Source: JACMQX01 sp044225675
GTDB lineage: Bacteria; Pseudomonadota; Gammaproteobacteria; Burkholderiales; Burkholderiaceae_C
Assembly: GCA_044225675.1 (NCBI GenBank)
Contig: JBGAIH010000050.1
Coordinates: forward strand, 1-22,410
Length of the DNA stretch: 22,410 bases
Direction: 5' to 3'
Shown here: positions 5,500 through 12,831 of the stretch, in pieces
Layout of the letters: each line of letters begins with the position of its first letter
Numbering within the stretch: position 1 is the stretch's first letter
The notes under the pieces: generated by a model
Told to the model about the DNA's origin: nothing
What the model saw: only the letters and a program-made list of their open reading frames with translations
Databases searched by the model: none
Made by a program: the position numbers and the translations under genes

Positions 5500-7041
5500 A
5501 TGATCCCCGTGCACACACCTCGTAGTACACCCGCCCCGACGCAAACCGGAACCGCGTCCGTCGGCCCCTCCAGCTCCCCCCCCGAATCCTCTGCCCCGCC
5601 GACACCACGCCTGGACCTGAGCGGCACCCGGCTGGCCGCCGGCAGCGCAGGCCCGGGACCCTCTGCGACTGAAGCGCTTCGCAGTTTGCCGCTGCCCCCC
5701 GACCCGGGCCCCAGTGACCGGCCCAGGCCCCTCAAGCGAAAGGACGCAGGCTCCGATCCGGACCCAGCTCCCCCGTCCGACGGGCACCGGGACAGGAAAG
5801 TGAGGATCGACGATCCCGGCCCGCACCGCTTTCAAGTCGGGCCGATGCTGAAGAAAATCCTGACCGCGCTGGGCGCCCGCGACGCGCAGACGTTGGGTGA
5901 ACGCCTGCTCATGAGGAAGGAAGTGACGGTGCGTGACATGCAGATCAAGCTCGAAGAACGTGGTCCCAACCGCTTGCTGCGAATGCTTGCGGAGCCTCAA
6001 GTCAAGTCTGCGTTGCGGCAGGTTCGCGACTTGAAAGTGCAGGAGAGGGATGCGTACCTTGAGGCCGCGTTGCCAGCCGATGAGCCGCCGGAACCTTCAC
6101 AACCGGAATCATCTGCCCCCATCGCATTTTCAGCAATGACCGAAGCAGTTGGCTCGTCAGTTCCTCATGTCACACCCCCTGCGCTCACGGGAATCGATGC
6201 GGAGCTGGAGCCGTTCTTGCCACCTCCCCTTGCGCTCATCGTCAAGGACTACCTGCTGTTAAGTGGCCGCGTCTCGGCCGATCAATGGAAGAGTCTTCCG
6301 ACCGTGGATCCGGACGTGATGGGGGAGGTTGCCATTCTTTGCAGGCCCGACCTGAGGGACCGCAACAGTTGGTATACCTTCCCTGCGCTGTTCCTCGGCG
6401 AGCCCGTCGTCGCCGAGAGTCGCTTGCTGTATCTGCCACCTCAGGCGCCTCAGGCAATACTCGCATTCGGCACCTCTTACGCATTTGAGGACGGCACATC
6501 GGTACTGATTTGTTCCCAGAACGATTTGCAAGCCGCGCATGGCCTCATCATGCGGCCCACCATGCTGCCGGCCGGTATCGCGTTGAGCGTCGCGACGGCC
6601 TCGCTTCAGGAGGTGACACGCGGTCAGGATGACATGGGCGACCTGGAAGGCAGACGCATGTTTCTTGGACACCAACTGGGCCTTCCGGTCACCTTCCAGC
6701 GCTGCCTGGGCATAGAAGAAAACAACGATCCGGAAATCGGACGAACCCGGTATCTCGAAGTCGAAACGCCTTTCGATCCTGTTCCGATCTTCGAGGGATT
6801 GAGCGAAAGCAACCCTTTGGCGGGATGGAGACCCACCGACTGCCAACAGGTGGACCATGAACGCTGGAGATGGACATTCCCCAACGCTACGGATGCACCG
6901 GCCTACATTCAGGGCACATCCGTGCAGCCCATCCCTGGACTTGACGTCGGCACGTTCACCCTTCGCGAGCGCGACGTGAATCCCGATGCATCGGGCACCG
7001 CCAGTGAAAGCGACACCGATCGGCAAAAGGCCGAAAAATGA
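5500..7041 (+). CDS. Unrecognised protein; candidate type III secreted effector
   Basis: I recognise no family. Seen in 513 residues: residues 1-70 are dominated by Ser, Thr, Pro and Ala (26 of the first 50 are S, T or P) with no acidic residue before Glu29, the classic look of a type III secretion signal. A basic patch, PLKRKD (77-82), follows and resembles a monopartite nuclear localisation signal. Residues about 113-190 are helical and charged. A second Pro-rich linker spans about 191-230. Residues about 236-490 look like a globular mixed domain beginning with LPPPLALIVKDYL (240-252), which faintly recalls an F-box helix. There is no signal peptide or membrane helix. Codon use in the body is less G/C-biased than in neighbours, suggesting transfer. 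No clean PIP/hrpII box (TTCG-N16-TTCG) precedes it; only one TTCGT half-site lies at 5431. It converges on ntrC with a 19-nt gap. Another kind of acquired orphan protein is possible. Confidence 0.5.
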   Translation: MIPVHTPRSTPAPTQTGTASVGPSSSPPESSAPPTPRLDLSGTRLAAGSAGPGPSATEALRSLPLPPDPGPSDRPRPLKRKDAGSDPDPAPPSDGHRDRKVRIDDPGPHRFQVGPMLKKILTALGARDAQTLGERLLMRKEVTVRDMQIKLEERGPNRLLRMLAEPQVKSALRQVRDLKVQERDAYLEAALPADEPPEPSQPESSAPIAFSAMTEAVGSSVPHVTPPALTGIDAELEPFLPPPLALIVKDYLLLSGRVSADQWKSLPTVDPDVMGEVAILCRPDLRDRNSWYTFPALFLGEPVVAESRLLYLPPQAPQAILAFGTSYAFEDGTSVLICSQNDLQAAHGLIMRPTMLPAGIALSVATASLQEVTRGQDDMGDLEGRRMFLGHQLGLPVTFQRCLGIEENNDPEIGRTRYLEVETPFDPVPIFEGLSESNPLAGWRPTDCQQVDHERWRWTFPNATDAPAYIQGTSVQPIPGLDVGTFTLRERDVNPDASGTASESDTDRQKAEK

Positions 7042-7060
7042 AGAACCGAGCGGCTGAAGA

Positions 7061-8620
7061 CTACTCCAGCCCCAGCTCCTGAATCTTGCGCGTGATCGTG
7101 TTGCGGCCGATGCCGAGCTTTTGCGCGGCCTCGATGCGGCGGCCCTTGGTGTTGGCCAGCGCCGTGAGGATGAGGCGGGACTCGAAGCGCCTGGTGAGCG
7201 CATCCCACACGTCGTGCCGGCCGTTGGCGAGCAGTTCGAGCGCCTCGGCTTCCAGGCCGGTTTCCCATGCGCCGTTCAGCGGGGAAGTGCCAGCCATGGT
7301 GGCCATGGCGGCCACGGCCGGCGCGGCGCCCGCAGCAGGCGGCGTCGAGACGGCGTCGTCAGCCGGCAGCGTGTCTGCCGCGACCACAGGCCGTGCCGCT
7401 GGCGCTTCGCTGCGGGGCAGGTCCGCCGCGGCCCGCAGCGGCGCCACGTCCGCATGACCTGAGGCCACTTCGGGCGGCAGATCCTTGGGTTCGATCACCT
7501 GGGCCGGCGCCATGACGGTGAGCCAGTGGCAGATGTTTTCGAGCTGGCGCACATTGCCCGGGAAGCCGAAGCCCGACAGCTGAGCCAGCGCGGCGTCGGA
7601 GATGCGCTTGGGCTCGACGCCCAGCTGCTTGGCGCTTTGCTGCAGGAAGTGGCGGGTGAGCATGGGCACGTCCTCGCGCCGCTCGCGCAGCGCGGGCAGG
7701 CGCAGGCGGATGACGTTGAGGCGGTGGAACAGGTCCTCGCGGAACACGCCTTCCTTGACGCGCTGCTCCAGGTCCTGGTGGGTGGCCGCGATGACGCGCA
7801 CGTTGGCCTTGACCGAGCTGTGGCCGCCGACGCGGTAGAAGTGCCCGTCGGACAGCACGCGCAGGAGGCGCGTCTGCAGGTCGAAGGGCATGTCGCCGAT
7901 TTCGTCGAGAAAGAGCGTGCCGCCTTCGGCCTGCTCGAAGCGGCCGCGACGCATGGTCTGCGCGCCGGTGAAGGCGCCTCGCTCATGGCCGAAGAGTTCG
8001 CTCTCGAGCAGGTCCTTGGGGATGGCAGCGGTGTTGATGGCCACGAAGGGGCCGCTCGCGCGCGGCGAGTGCTTGTGCAGCGCGCGGGCGACGAGTTCCT
8101 TGCCCGAGCCCGATTCGCCGGTGATCATCACCGTCACGTTGCTCTGGCTCAACCGGCCGATCGCGCGGAACACGTCCTGCATCGCGGGCGCCTGGCCGAG
8201 CATCTCGGGCGCGGCGGCCATGCGTTCCTCGGCCACCTCTTCGCGCTGGCTCTCTTCGACGGCGCGGCGGATCAGCTCCACCGCCTTGGGCAGGTCGAAG
8301 GGTTTGGGCAGGTATTCGAAGGCGCCGCCCTGAAAGGCCGAGACGGCGCTGTCAAGGTCCGAGAAGGCCGTCATGATGATGACGGGCAGTCCCGGGTGCT
8401 TCTCCTTGACCTTGTTGAGCAGATCCAGGCCCGAGCCGCCGGGCATGCGGATGTCGCTCACCAGGATCTGCGGGCCGTCGTCGTCGCCGGCATCGTCCAG
8501 GGCCGCCAGGACCTCGCGCGGGTTGGTGAAGCTGCGCGTCGGCAGCTCTTCGCGCAACAGCGCCTTCTCCAGCACGAAGCGGATGGACTGGTCATCATCT
8601 ACGATCCAAATCGGCTTCAT
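7061..8620 (-). CDS. ntrC: Nitrogen regulation response regulator NtrC
   Basis: Sigma-54 activator phosphorylated by NtrB under nitrogen limitation. Domains in 519 residues: receiver 1-120 with the acidic pocket Asp8-Asp10, phospho-acceptor Asp56 (VSDIRMPGGSGLDLL) and Lys106; AAA+ domain about 140-375 with Walker A GESGSGKE (168-175), the sigma-54 contact loop GAFTGA (215-220) and Walker B GGTLFLDE (233-240); and a Fis-type helix-turn-helix at about 490-516. Between AAA+ and the DNA-binding domain lies a long Ala/Pro linker (about 388-448). The start is ATG 8620 (MKPIWIVDDD); the open frame upstream overlaps ntrB and is not homologous. ntrB ends 23 nt upstream. The gene converges on the effector-like gene. 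Confidence 0.97.
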   Translation of the reverse strand: MKPIWIVDDDQSIRFVLEKALLREELPTRSFTNPREVLAALDDAGDDDGPQILVSDIRMPGGSGLDLLNKVKEKHPGLPVIIMTAFSDLDSAVSAFQGGAFEYLPKPFDLPKAVELIRRAVEESQREEVAEERMAAAPEMLGQAPAMQDVFRAIGRLSQSNVTVMITGESGSGKELVARALHKHSPRASGPFVAINTAAIPKDLLESELFGHERGAFTGAQTMRRGRFEQAEGGTLFLDEIGDMPFDLQTRLLRVLSDGHFYRVGGHSSVKANVRVIAATHQDLEQRVKEGVFREDLFHRLNVIRLRLPALRERREDVPMLTRHFLQQSAKQLGVEPKRISDAALAQLSGFGFPGNVRQLENICHWLTVMAPAQVIEPKDLPPEVASGHADVAPLRAAADLPRSEAPAARPVVAADTLPADDAVSTPPAAGAAPAVAAMATMAGTSPLNGAWETGLEAEALELLANGRHDVWDALTRRFESRLILTALANTKGRRIEAAQKLGIGRNTITRKIQELGLE

Positions 8621-8643
8621 GTTATTTGTGTCATCCTCAGGTC

Positions 8644-9711
8644 TTAGGGCAACGGAATCAACAATTTGAAGTCCGTACGGCCGGGGACGCTGTCGCATTC
8701 GATCAAACCGTGATGCTGCTGCACAAAGGTCTGTGCAAGCGTCAATCCCAGCCCTGAGCCGCCTTCCCTGCCCGAGACGAGCGGGTAGAAGATGCGGTCC
8801 TTGATCGAGTCCGGCACGCCAGGCCCGTTGTCGATGACATGCAATTCCAATGCCAGTCGGTAGCGCTGCTTGCCGAAGGTCACCTGGCGCGCGATGCGCG
8901 TGCGAAAGCTCAGCTGGGCGTCGCCTGCGGCGATGCGTTCGGCCAGCGCCTGGCAGGCGTTGTGGGCGATGTTGAGGACCGCCTGGATGAGCTGTTCGCG
9001 GTCGCCGCGGAACTCGGGGATCGAGGTGTCGTACTCGCGCAGCACCTTGAGACCGCGCGGGAATTCCGCAAGGATGAGCGAGCGCACGCGTTCGCAGACC
9101 TCGTGGATGTTGACGTCGCCCACCACGTGGGGCCGGCGGTGCGGCGCGAGCAGGCGGTCCACCAGGGTCTGCAGCCGGTCGGCCTCGTGGATGATGACCT
9201 GGGTGTATTCCTTGAGGTCGCGCTGGATCTCCATCTCCAGCAGTTGCGCGGCGCCCCGGATGCCGCCCAGCGGGTTCTTGATCTCGTGGGCGAGGTTGCG
9301 GATCAGCTCCTTGTTGGCCTGGGCCTGGTCGATCAGCCGTTCCTCACGGTCCTGCTTGGCCTGCTGCTCCAGCGGCAGCAGCTCGACGATGATCTCGCCG
9401 GGCCGCTCGGTCTGCGCGACGATGACGTGAACCGGCAGCGGGTCGTGGTTCAGGCGCTTGAGCCAGGCGTCATAGCGCAGCGCGGCAAACTCGTTGCTGC
9501 CCGCGCCTTCGAGCGCGTTGCGCAGGATGTGCGGCTCGGTGAAGCACTCGGCGAACTGGGAGCCTTCGATCGTGCGGCGCGAGGTGCCGAGCGCATCCTC
9601 GAAGGCGGCATTGGCGAACAGCACCATGCCGTCGCTGCGCACGACGGCCACGAGCGTGGCCAGGAAGTCAAAGGACTGGTAGCGGGAATGGAGGGAGGCA
9701 GGCTTGTTCAA
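8644..9711 (-). CDS. ntrB: Nitrogen regulation histidine kinase NtrB
   Basis: Cytosolic two-component sensor kinase/phosphatase that controls NtrC in response to PII. Seen in 355 residues: PAS domain about 15-110; phospho-acceptor His142 in NLAHEIKNPLGGIRGAAQLL; N box NIAHNACQAL (247-256); G1 box DNGPG (294-298); G2 box GSGLGL (318-323). There is no membrane segment, as expected for NtrB. The start is a TTG at 9711 (first residues NKPASLHSRYQSFD). No ATG lies between the end of the upstream gene and the PAS domain, and the TTG sits 5 nt after the stop of the DUF4124 gene, which suggests translational coupling. Length matches the family with this start. Confidence 0.95.
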   Translation of the reverse strand: MNKPASLHSRYQSFDFLATLVAVVRSDGMVLFANAAFEDALGTSRRTIEGSQFAECFTEPHILRNALEGAGSNEFAALRYDAWLKRLNHDPLPVHVIVAQTERPGEIIVELLPLEQQAKQDREERLIDQAQANKELIRNLAHEIKNPLGGIRGAAQLLEMEIQRDLKEYTQVIIHEADRLQTLVDRLLAPHRRPHVVGDVNIHEVCERVRSLILAEFPRGLKVLREYDTSIPEFRGDREQLIQAVLNIAHNACQALAERIAAGDAQLSFRTRIARQVTFGKQRYRLALELHVIDNGPGVPDSIKDRIFYPLVSGREGGSGLGLTLAQTFVQQHHGLIECDSVPGRTDFKLLIPLP

Positions 9712-9716
9712 GCTGC

Positions 9717-10244
9717 CTATTTTGCGCCGGAATTGCCGCTGGAGGCCTGGGGCGCGGGTTGCGACGAAGGCAGGCGGTCGAGTTCGCGCTTGATGCCTGC
9801 GATGTCGCTGTCGTTGCGGGCGATGCTGGACTTGAGTTCGGCCACGCGGTCGAGGTACTTCTGGTAGTTGCGGCCTTCGTCGCCGCGCTTTTCGGGCTCG
9901 CCGTTGTTGTATTCGCGCTTGAGCTCGGCCTGACGGGCCTCGGCCTTGCGCAGTTCGGACTCCAGCACCATGCGGGCGTCGGAGTCGCGCGCGCGCTGCT
10001 CGCTGGCGTCGATGCGCTGGCCGGCCTGGGTGGCCGCGGCCACGCGCACCGGCGCCTGGGCTGCGGCGGGCCGCGTGCCCTGCACGACCGTGACGTTGCC
10101 GCCTTCGATCAGCTTGCAGCCGCGCGCCTGGGCGTCCGACGCGTTGTTCGTGTACTCGTTGCCGCAGCGGAAGATGCGGTCCTGGGCGTGGCCGTTCGCT
10201 ACCAGAAGCATAGCGGCCAGGGGAATCAGATACAGGTGTTTCAT
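9717..10244 (-). CDS. DUF4124-type secreted protein upstream of ntrB
   Basis: A 175-residue exported protein of unknown function. Residues 1-20 form a signal peptide ending at NGHAQ; the mature start DRIFRCGNEYTNNASDAQARGC is typical of the DUF4124 fold with two Cys that could form a disulfide. Residues about 85-155 are highly charged and probably coiled-coil, and the C-terminus is Ser/Pro/Gln-rich. The ATG at 10244 has a clear GAGGAG site about 8 nt upstream. It ends 5 nt before the ntrB start, so it is first in the operon. Genes of this type between glnA and ntrB are, as I recall, common in Comamonadaceae, but no role in nitrogen control has been assigned. Confidence 0.82.
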   Translation of the reverse strand: MKHLYLIPLAAMLLVANGHAQDRIFRCGNEYTNNASDAQARGCKLIEGGNVTVVQGTRPAAAQAPVRVAAATQAGQRIDASEQRARDSDARMVLESELRKAEARQAELKREYNNGEPEKRGDEGRNYQKYLDRVAELKSSIARNDSDIAGIKRELDRLPSSQPAPQASSGNSGAK

Positions 10245-10284
10245 GGCGATCTCCTCGCATCACTGAATGCAGGGACGGTCTGCC

Positions 10285-10312
10285 AGTATGCGGCAATCGC
10301 CGGCAATTTCAA
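10285..10312 (-). promoter_or_regulatory. Candidate sigma-70 promoter for DUF4124-ntrB-ntrC
   Basis: On the minus strand TTGAAA (10307-10312) and CATACT (10285-10290) are 16 bp apart, matching five and four of six consensus bases. It lies between the glnA terminator and the DUF4124 gene start, about 40 nt from the ATG. It would give the ntrBC unit a promoter independent of glnA. Confidence 0.4.
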
Positions 10313-10335
10313 AGTGAGGGGATTGGCCCCAAAGC

Positions 10336-10361
10336 AAAAGGACGGCCTAAGCCGTCCTTTT
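10336..10361 (-). terminator. Intrinsic terminator of glnA
   Basis: A perfect 11-bp stem AAAAGGACGGC / GCCGTCCTTTT with a 4-nt loop, followed on the minus strand by GCTTTGGGG. It starts about 21 nt after the glnA stop codon. Being A/T-flanked on both sides it could work in both directions. It separates glnA from the ntrBC unit but may allow partial read-through. Confidence 0.85.
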
Positions 10362-10382
10362 GGGGCAACATACTGTAAGGAA

Positions 10383-11798
10383 TTACAGCGAGTAGTACAT
10401 GTCGTATTCGACCGGGTGGGTCGCCATGCGGAAGCGCGTGACTTCCTGCATCTTGAGCTCGATGTAGGCATCGATCATGGTGTCGGTGAACACGCCGCCC
10501 TTGGTCAGGAAGCCGCGGCCCTTGTCCAGGTAGTCGAGGGCCTGGTCGAGGCTGTGGCAGACGGTCGGGATCTTCGCGTCTTCCTCGGGCGGCAGGTGGT
10601 AGAGGTCCTTGGTGGCGGCTTCGCCCGGGTGGATCTTGTTTTCCACGCCATCGAGGCCGGCCATCATCAGGGCCGCAAAGCCCAGGTACGGGTTGCACAG
10701 GGGATCGGGGAAGCGCGCTTCGATGCGGCGGCCCTTCGGGTTGGCCACGTACGGAATGCGGATCGAGGCCGAGCGGTTCTTGGCCGAGTAGGCCAGCTTG
10801 ACCGGGGCTTCGAAGCCGGGCACGAGGCGCTTGTAGCTGTTCGTGCCGGGGTTGGTGATGGCGTTGAGCGCACGGGCGTGCTTGATGATGCCGCCGATGT
10901 AGTACAGCGCGAAGTCGCTCAGGCCGGCGTAGCCGTCACCGGCGAACAGGTTCTTGCCGTCCTTCCAGATCGACTGGTGCACGTGCATGCCGGAGCCGTT
11001 GTCGCCGACCAGGGGCTTGGGCATGAAGGTGGCCGTCTTGCCGTAGGCGTTGGCCACGTTGTGCACGACGTACTTGAGCAGGATGGTCCAGTCGGCGCGC
11101 TGCAGCAGCGTGCTGAACTTGGTGCCGATCTCGTTCTGGCCGGCGCCGGCCACTTCATGGTGGAACACTTCGACCGGAATGCCCAGCGATTCGAGGATCA
11201 GGGAGATCTCGGCGCGCAGGTCCTGCGTGCTGTCGACCGGGGGCACCGGGAAGTAGCCGCCCTTGACGGTGGGACGGTGGCCCTTGTTGCCGCCTTCGAG
11301 CTTGGCGCCAGTGTTCCACGGGGCTTCGTATTCTTCGAGCTTGAAGAACGAGCCCGACATGTCATTGCCCCAGGTGACGTTGTCGAAGATGAAGAATTCG
11401 GGTTCCGGACCGAAGTAGGCCGTGTCGCCCAGGCCGGAGGCCTTGAGGTACGCCTCGGCGCGGCGCGCGATGGAGCGCGGGTCGCGGTCATAGGCCTTGC
11501 CGTCGGTCGGGTCGAGCACGTCGCAGCTCAGGAACAGCGTGGTCTCTTCGAAGAACGGGTCGATGTTGGCGGTGTTCGGGTCCGGCATGAGCAGCATGTC
11601 GGAGGCTTCGATGCCCTTCCAGCCGGCGATGGACGAACCGTCGAACGCGTGGCCCGAGCTGAACTTGTCTTCGTCGAAATGCGAGATCGGCACGGTGACG
11701 TGCTGCTCCTTGCCACGGGTGTCGGTGAAGCGGAAGTCAACGAACTTGACTTCGTTTTCCTTCACCATCTTCATCACGTCTGCGACGGTCTTTGCCAT
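10383..11798 (-). CDS. glnA: Glutamine synthetase type I
   Basis: Makes glutamine from glutamate, ammonia and ATP; dodecameric cytosolic enzyme. It has 471 residues (E. coli 469). Seen: SSGHAFDGSSIAGWKGI near residue 47, YFGPEPEFF near 128 (metal-binding Glu), the GAGQNEIG-type block, NGSGMHVHQS, and the adenylylation-site loop DLYHLPPEE with Tyr400, so control by GlnE is expected. The start is ATG 11798 (MAKTVADVMKMV) with AGGAG about 8 nt upstream; the open frame further upstream runs through the promoter and is not coding. Transcription is expected from the sigma-54/NtrC promoter just upstream, and ends at the hairpin at 10336-10361. Confidence 0.98.
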   Translation of the reverse strand: MAKTVADVMKMVKENEVKFVDFRFTDTRGKEQHVTVPISHFDEDKFSSGHAFDGSSIAGWKGIEASDMLLMPDPNTANIDPFFEETTLFLSCDVLDPTDGKAYDRDPRSIARRAEAYLKASGLGDTAYFGPEPEFFIFDNVTWGNDMSGSFFKLEEYEAPWNTGAKLEGGNKGHRPTVKGGYFPVPPVDSTQDLRAEISLILESLGIPVEVFHHEVAGAGQNEIGTKFSTLLQRADWTILLKYVVHNVANAYGKTATFMPKPLVGDNGSGMHVHQSIWKDGKNLFAGDGYAGLSDFALYYIGGIIKHARALNAITNPGTNSYKRLVPGFEAPVKLAYSAKNRSASIRIPYVANPKGRRIEARFPDPLCNPYLGFAALMMAGLDGVENKIHPGEAATKDLYHLPPEEDAKIPTVCHSLDQALDYLDKGRGFLTKGGVFTDTMIDAYIELKMQEVTRFRMATHPVEYDMYYSL

Positions 11799-11848
11799 CA
11801 GGTTCTCCTGGTTGGGATGGTTGTTAAAAAACTTGTGCGGGGAACGAA

Positions 11849-11864
11849 TGCAGTTTTTGTGCCA
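11849..11864 (-). promoter_or_regulatory. Sigma-54 promoter of glnA
   Basis: On the minus strand TGGCACAAAAACTGCA matches TGGCAC-N5-TTGCA with one change. The invariant GG and GC are exactly 10 nt apart, which is diagnostic for sigma-54. The predicted transcript start is near 11838, giving a leader of about 40 nt before the glnA ATG. Confidence 0.88.
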
Positions 11865-11969
11865 AAGCTTGGTGCATGGGCGCGGCGGCCGGCAGCCACA
11901 TTCTGCTCCGAGTTTAGCTGCTGGGACGTACGCCGAACTCCGTAGGCCGGCCCGGGCGACGCACCTGAT

Positions 11970-11986
11970 TGCACCGTTCAAGTGCG
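11970..11986. promoter_or_regulatory. NtrC binding site (proximal)
   Basis: TGCACCGTTCAAGTGCG fits the NtrC palindrome TGCAC-N7-GTGCA with one mismatch at the last base. It is centred about 140 bp upstream of the predicted sigma-54 transcript start and 23 bp (about two helix turns) from the distal site, so both would face the same side of the DNA. Confidence 0.75.
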
Positions 11987-11992
11987 ATCAAA

Positions 11993-12009
11993 TGCACTTT
12001 TGTGGTGCA
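11993..12009. promoter_or_regulatory. NtrC binding site (distal)
   Basis: TGCACTTTTGTGGTGCA is a perfect TGCAC-N7-GTGCA palindrome and close to the classical NtrC enhancer consensus. It is centred about 163 bp upstream of the predicted glnA start. It ends 2 nt before the stop codon of the neighbouring gene, so it fills the intergenic space. Confidence 0.82.
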
Positions 12010-12011
12010 AT

Positions 12012-12824
12012 CTAGTTGCGCACCAATTCGGGGCCTAGACGGGCATCGAATCCGCCGAGACTGGTCAGAAGCGCGGGATACGCCTGGGCCACGGCGGCCG
12101 GCTCACCCTTGACGCCCAGCTCGATGTGGCGGCCGTATTGCGGGTGGTCGACGCTCGGCAGGCTGAAGACCTTCACGCCGGCATGAACCCGCTCGATCTC
12201 TTCCATGAGCGGGGTGAGCGTGGCCTCCATTGCACCGAAGACGATCACCGACTTCTCGACCCAGGCCTCGCGCCGGAACAGATGGGCGTAGTGCGTGTCG
12301 AGCACCGACTCGATCATCGGCCAGGCCATGACGGGAAAGCCCGGCACGAAATGGACTGTTCCGCCGCCCGCGCCCTTGCAGGAGAAGCCCGGGATCTTGT
12401 TGTAGGGGTTCGGGATGATGCGTGCGCTCTCGGGGAACACGCCCATGTTGAGGCGGTGCACGTTGTCGGGGCGGTCGGGCTCGTAGGCAACGCCCTGCTC
12501 GCGCGCGGTGTCGCGCATGCGTTCGCGGATGAGGTCGGCCGCCTGCGGATGCAGCACCAGCGGCTGGCCGAGCGCCGCAGCGGCACACTGCCGGGTGTGG
12601 TCGTCGGGCGTGGCGCCGATGCCGCCGCAGGAAAACACCGTGTCGGCCGAGGCAAAGGCCCGCGTGAGCGTCTGGGTGATGCGCTCGCGCGAGTCGCCCA
12701 CGTATTCCGCATACGACAGTGTGAGGCCGCGCGCGCCCAGCAGCTCGATGACCTTGGGCATGTGCTTGTCGGCGCGCTTGCCCGACATGATTTCGTCGCC
12801 GACGATGATGAGTCCGAAATTCAT
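12012..12824 (-). CDS. Stand-alone molybdopterin-binding (MoaB/CinA-N-like) domain protein
   Basis: A 270-residue protein with the MoCF-biosynthesis fold at its N-terminus: VGDEIMSGKRADKH at about 8-21 and FSCGGIGATPDDHTRQC at about 64-80, the GGxG-TxDD signature of CinA/MoaB/MogA. The C-terminal half (PDNVHRLNMGVFPESARIIPNPYNKIPGF, split by family blocks) resembles the CinA N-terminal region, but the CinA amidohydrolase domain is absent. Such proteins are annotated 'competence/damage-inducible protein A' or 'molybdopterin-binding protein'; the exact reaction is not established. The start is ATG 12824 (MNFGLIIVGDE); 7 nt separate it from the upstream EI24 gene stop, so they are cotranscribed. 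It ends next to the NtrC sites of glnA. Confidence 0.88.
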   Translation of the reverse strand: MNFGLIIVGDEIMSGKRADKHMPKVIELLGARGLTLSYAEYVGDSRERITQTLTRAFASADTVFSCGGIGATPDDHTRQCAAAALGQPLVLHPQAADLIRERMRDTAREQGVAYEPDRPDNVHRLNMGVFPESARIIPNPYNKIPGFSCKGAGGGTVHFVPGFPVMAWPMIESVLDTHYAHLFRREAWVEKSVIVFGAMEATLTPLMEEIERVHAGVKVFSLPSVDHPQYGRHIELGVKGEPAAVAQAYPALLTSLGGFDARLGPELVRN

Positions 12825-12831
12825 GGATCGC

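Noticed and set aside
11864..11880. Third NtrC site overlapping the glnA sigma-54 promoter (TGCCAAAGCTTGGTGCA)
   Set aside because: Only one half-site matches and the spacing of the other is off; its position over the -24 element would block polymerase. Left out.
9759..11945. 728-codon open frame on the + strand
   Set aside because: It lies antisense to ntrB, the DUF4124 gene and glnA, all certain genes. The translation is Val/Gly/Ala/Arg-rich without any domain, the usual shadow in GC-rich DNA.
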